15,525 nucleotides of DNA. Origin: CAZTAR01 sp043813895. GTDB taxonomy: Bacteria; Planctomycetota; Phycisphaerae; UBA1845; UTPLA1. Position 1 is the first letter of the stretch. Every line of letters starts with the position of its first letter. The DNA lies in contig JBDRKQ010000123.1 of the NCBI GenBank assembly GCA_043813895.1, positions 1 to 15,525 of the forward strand, in the 5' to 3' direction. Below, one piece after another: positions 13,309 through 15,525 of the stretch. A model generated the notes under the pieces. That model made no database searches. It was not told the origin of the DNA and worked only from the letters and a program-made list of their open reading frames with translations. Both the position numbers and the translations under genes were made by a program.

Positions 13309-13333
13309 CGCTTCGTGACCGGTCAAATGATGT

Positions 13334-13418
13334 GTGCCGCTGGGAGCTTGTCTGCCGGTGACTCGCTCGCTCGCAAACGTGGGCAAGATCGCACTGGCGG
13401 GCAAGCCGCCAGCGGCAC
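13334..13418. repeat. GTGCCGCTGG palindromic repeat upstream of the peroxiredoxin gene
   Basis: The left arm GTGCCGCTGGGAGCTTGTCT + GCCGGTG (13334-13360) and right arm CACTGGCGGGCAAGCCGCCA + GCGGCAC (13392-13418) are 27-nt imperfect reverse complements with a 31-nt loop. The left arm has about five mismatches to the ideal. It is a different family from the TCAGAGCC repeat and fills the 221-bp gap before the peroxiredoxin gene. Confidence 0.75.
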
Positions 13419-13529
13419 CCCTGGCGGTCGTCGGACGGACGCACCGAGAAGAAGCCGGGCTTTCCGGATGGGAATAGAAGCGAAGATACAGTCGAACAAC
13501 CAACTCGCATCGCAGGAGAATGCAGAATC

Positions 13530-14117
13530 ATGAGCACGCTAGTCACAACAGAAGCGCCCGACTTCACGGCGCAGGCCGTCATGCCGGACAACTCGTTCGC
13601 AGAGCTGAAGCTCTCGTCTTATCGCGGCAAGTATGTCGTCCTCTTCTTCTATCCGCTGGACTTCACGTTCGTGTGTCCGTCGGAGATCATCGCCTTCGAC
13701 AAGAAACTGGACGTCTTCAAGGAGAAGAATTGCGAGTTGATCGGCGTTTCGGTCGACTCTCATTTCTCGCACTGGGCCTGGAAGAACACGCCCGTCAAGA
13801 ACGGCGGTATCGGCAACATTCGGTTCCCGATCGTGGCCGACATCACGAAGCGGATCGCCCGCGACTATGGCGTTCTGTTCAATGACGCGGTGGCGCTGCG
13901 CGGCCTGTTCCTGATCGACACGGAAGGCGTCGTACGGCACGCGACGATCAACGACCTGCCGCTCGGCCGCAACGTGGACGAGGCCCTGCGGATGCTCGAC
14001 GCGCTCCAATTCACCCAAAAGCACGGCGAAGTCTGCCCGGCCAACTGGAAACCCGGCGAGGATGCAATGAAACCCAGCGCCAAAGGCGTGGCGGCATACC
14101 TCGCAAAACACGGATAA
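13530..14117 (+). CDS. Typical 2-Cys peroxiredoxin (AhpC/Prx1 family)
   Basis: A 195-aa thiol peroxidase that reduces hydrogen peroxide and organic peroxides. The thioredoxin-fold core contains the peroxidatic C49 in FYPLDFTFVCPSE, and the resolving C169 lies in HGEVCPANWKPG, so it is a typical 2-Cys enzyme working as a dimer. The GGIGNIRFP segment (92-100) corresponds to the GGLG motif, but the C-terminal YF motif of oxidation-sensitive eukaryotic Prx is absent; the chain ends AAYLAKHG. No AhpF or thioredoxin reductase partner is in view, so the reductant is unknown; the rubredoxin protein upstream is only a possibility. The start has AGGAG 13 nt upstream. It sits inside the PerR-led cluster. 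A remnant of a second peroxiredoxin gene lies downstream at 14840-14974. Confidence 0.95.
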   Translation: MSTLVTTEAPDFTAQAVMPDNSFAELKLSSYRGKYVVLFFYPLDFTFVCPSEIIAFDKKLDVFKEKNCELIGVSVDSHFSHWAWKNTPVKNGGIGNIRFPIVADITKRIARDYGVLFNDAVALRGLFLIDTEGVVRHATINDLPLGRNVDEALRMLDALQFTQKHGEVCPANWKPGEDAMKPSAKGVAAYLAKHG

Positions 14118-14173
14118 AGCTCGGCTTTGGATGCGTCCTCGCCTCTTGCGGGCAAGTGAGTTCCATAGGAGGC

Positions 14174-14316
14174 GTGAAACCCGTATCCTATCCAGGCGCC
14201 CAGGGCAAGAGCCTCCACCCGGCGGAGTTGCAGGAGGTTTGGCCGGTGGGACCGTGAAGTCGGTCGTGGAAGACGAGGCCGTGATCGAAGCTGTTGCGAC
14301 CGGCGAGGAGTCGTGA
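14174..14316 (+). pseudogene. Possible decayed small coding stretch (unrecognised)
   Basis: In the 262-bp gap after the peroxiredoxin gene, GTG 14174 opens a frame reading KPVSYPGAQGKSLHPAELQE then VWPVGP and stopping at 14257. The next frame then reads TVKSVVEDEAVIEAVATGEE and stops at 14316. Each piece looks protein-like with GC-rich third positions, and one base change in frame would join them. No family is recognised. It may be a decayed gene or chance; confidence is low. Confidence 0.2.
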
Positions 14317-14379
14317 TTCAGTGAGCGACGTGTGTGGCGTGGCAGCGTTATTTTACATTAGCACAGAGGACTTCGACTG

Positions 14380-14817
14380 ATGAAGACAAAGGAACTACAG
14401 GAAAAGATCGCCGCGAACATGAAGGCGTGGCAGAAGATCGAGAACGGCTCAATCGAGATGGCGGCCAAGGTGAGCAAGACGACCGACAATCTCCTGGTTC
14501 GCACGGTCATGGCGATCGTCATGCAGGACTCCGCCATGCACCACCGCGTGCAGCAGTTCATTATTGACAGTTTCGAGAAGCAGGCGATCTCGCTGCAGCC
14601 GGATGAGGTGGGCGAAGTCTGGGGGATGATTGAGGAGCACATCGCCCTGGAGCGGAAGACGATCGAATTCGCCAAAGCGGCTCTGGACGCCATCAAGGGC
14701 AAAAAGATGGTTGTCCAGCAGTACCTGCTCGAGTACATGCTCGCCGACGAAGAGAAGCACAACAAGCTTCTCGACAACCTGGAAGCGGTCAAGAAGGGGA
14801 TGTACCCCTACGCCTGA
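14380..14817 (+). CDS. Ferritin-like four-helix protein (unassigned subfamily)
   Basis: A 145-aa all-helical protein with the look of a ferritin-like diiron protein but unusual ligands. Candidate metal residues are D50 and H54-H55 in MQDSAMHHRVQQF, E85-E86-H87 in MIEEHIALER, and E124-E-K-H127 in LADEEKHNKLL. The last ExxH is standard for the superfamily; the QDSxxHH segment is not the usual rubrerythrin form. It ends GMYPYA. No exact family is recognised, so catalytic function is open: iron binding, peroxide or oxygen reduction are the family possibilities. The start ATG 14380 follows CAGAGGA. It lies in the same direction as the peroxiredoxin and the next ferritin-like gene, and a peroxiredoxin fragment directly follows it. 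Confidence 0.7.
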   Translation: MKTKELQEKIAANMKAWQKIENGSIEMAAKVSKTTDNLLVRTVMAIVMQDSAMHHRVQQFIIDSFEKQAISLQPDEVGEVWGMIEEHIALERKTIEFAKAALDAIKGKKMVVQQYLLEYMLADEEKHNKLLDNLEAVKKGMYPYA

Positions 14818-14839
14818 CGCGGCCGAACGAGGATGACTG

Positions 14840-14974
14840 TGGCACGGCGAGGTTTGCCCGGCTGGCTGGGAGCAGGGTGCCGAAGCCATGAAACCCACCG
14901 ACGACTGTGTGGCCGCCTATCTGGCCCAGCACGCCAAGTGGCGGCCCAGTCACCGGCACCTGGAGAGTGACTGA
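14840..14974 (+). pseudogene. Orphan C-terminal fragment of a 2-Cys peroxiredoxin
   Basis: The frame reads WHGEVCPAGWEQGAEAMKPT, then DDCVAAYLAQHAKWRPSHRH and LESD before TGA at 14972. This matches the C-terminal end of the intact peroxiredoxin in this window (KHGEVCPANWKPGEDAMKPS...GVAAYLAKHG), including the resolving-cysteine motif. An in-frame stop at 14834-14836 precedes it, and no start codon or upstream peroxiredoxin domain is present, so the catalytic N-terminal part is missing. It appears to be the remainder of a second peroxiredoxin gene lost by deletion or displaced when the ferritin-like gene came to lie upstream. It differs enough from the intact copy to be an old or separately acquired paralogue. 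Confidence 0.8.
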
Positions 14975-14988
14975 AAAAGGAAAAGAGT

Positions 14989-15441
14989 ATGGCGATGGAT
15001 AGTGTGGATAAGATCCTCGATTTCGCGATTCGGCAAGAAGAGAAGGCAGCCAGCTTCTACACAGAACTGGCAAGCAAGATGGATGCTCCGCACATGACGC
15101 GGGTGTTCCTGAGTTTTGCCAAGGAAGAGAAGGGACACAAGGCCAAGCTCCTGCAGGTCAAGAGCGGCAAACAGTTGCAGGCGGTTGAGAAGAAGATCCT
15201 CGACTTGAAGATCGGCGACTACCTGGAGGACACCGAGCCTTCCAGCAACATTGATTACCAGCAAGCGCTCATTCTGGCCATGAAGGCGGAGAAGGCGGCG
15301 TTCAGAATGTACAGCGATTTGGCATCAGCCACGGATGATGCCGCGTTGAAGGAAGCCCTGCTCGGTCTCGCCCAAGAAGAGGCCAAGCACAAGCTGCGGT
15401 TCGAGATCGAGTACGACGATTACGTCTTCCAGGAGAATTAA
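14989..15441 (+). CDS. Rubrerythrin-family ferritin-like diiron protein without rubredoxin domain
   Basis: A 150-aa protein of two similar helix pairs with a complete set of diiron ligands: E17 (RQEEKAASFY), E47-K-G-H50 (KEEKGHKAKLL), E101 (KAEKAAFRMY) and E131-A-K-H134 (QEEAKHKLRFE). Spacing between halves is nearly identical (E-x6-Y and ExxH), a hallmark of rubrerythrin-type domains. The chain ends IEYDDYVFQEN, with no rubredoxin domain. It is probably a peroxidase or iron-binding protein served by a separate electron carrier such as the rubredoxin-domain protein at 12973-13308. AAGGAAAAGAG precedes the ATG at 14989. The peroxiredoxin remnant ends 14 bp upstream, and the next gene starts 22 bp downstream, suggesting an operon. 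Confidence 0.87.
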   Translation: MAMDSVDKILDFAIRQEEKAASFYTELASKMDAPHMTRVFLSFAKEEKGHKAKLLQVKSGKQLQAVEKKILDLKIGDYLEDTEPSSNIDYQQALILAMKAEKAAFRMYSDLASATDDAALKEALLGLAQEEAKHKLRFEIEYDDYVFQEN

Positions 15442-15463
15442 GCCGAGAAGCGAGGGGCCCTCG

Positions 15464-15525
15464 ATGGCGACCGAACAAACGCGACTGGCGGAGGGATTGC
15501 TGAAAGCATTGCAGGCCGAGCGGGA
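15464..15525 (+). CDS. 5' end of an unidentified gene, truncated by the window edge
   Basis: ATG 15464 is preceded by GAGGGG at a 7-nt spacing, and opens a frame MATEQTRLAEGLLKALQAER to the right edge. Twenty codons are too few to assign a family. The predicted helical, charged start would suit another ferritin-like protein, but that is a guess from its position 22 bp after one. Confidence 0.6.
   Translation, partial: MATEQTRLAEGLLKALQAER

Noticed and set aside
14350..14364. TTATTTTACATTAGC before the ferritin-like gene as a PerR box.
   Set aside because: It matches only about 6 of 14 defined bases and is not palindromic; it is just a short AT-rich patch.

Overview
The window looks like a chromosomal segment from a GC-rich bacterium, most likely a planctomycete (Phycisphaerae-like). 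That placement is an inference. It rests on the L28 protein type, a secreted PQQ-propeller protein starting with a WPQWGGPNRD-like motif, and several families of dispersed palindromic repeats between genes. No rRNA, tRNA, CRISPR array, transposase or phage gene was seen.

Layout: (1) 1-763, minus strand: the start of a secreted PQQ-propeller protein and rpmB (L28). (2) 1098-4411, plus strand: a tightly coupled operon of an ECF sigma factor, a one-TM putative anti-sigma factor, a secreted coiled-coil protein and a membrane-anchored MsrB-MsrA fusion. It is followed by a small Bfd-type [2Fe-2S] protein. (3) 10715 down to 4953, minus strand: a complete pyruvate dehydrogenase operon (E1alpha, E1beta, E2, E3) ending with a small lipoate-protein ligase family gene. 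E3 carries an apparent one-base frameshift, and a compound palindrome lies between E2 and E3. (4) 11003 to the right edge, plus strand: a peroxide and iron cluster. It holds a PerR-type regulator with a promoter/operator, a ferritin, three further ferritin-like proteins, a rubredoxin-domain protein, a 2-Cys peroxiredoxin, an orphan peroxiredoxin C-terminal remnant and the start of another gene.

Taken together, most of the window deals with iron and oxidative damage. PerR would sense peroxide. Ferritin and Bfd would store and release iron. The peroxiredoxin and ferritin-like/rubredoxin proteins would remove peroxide. The anchored MsrBA would repair oxidised methionine in the envelope, possibly under the ECF sigma factor. 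The PDH operon is divergent from perR and shares one 287-bp intergenic region with it.

Two places show broken reading frames: lpd near 6741-6744, and the 3' end of the coiled-coil gene at about 2970-3341. They are either real lesions or local sequence errors. The palindromic repeats sit in almost every larger intergenic gap.
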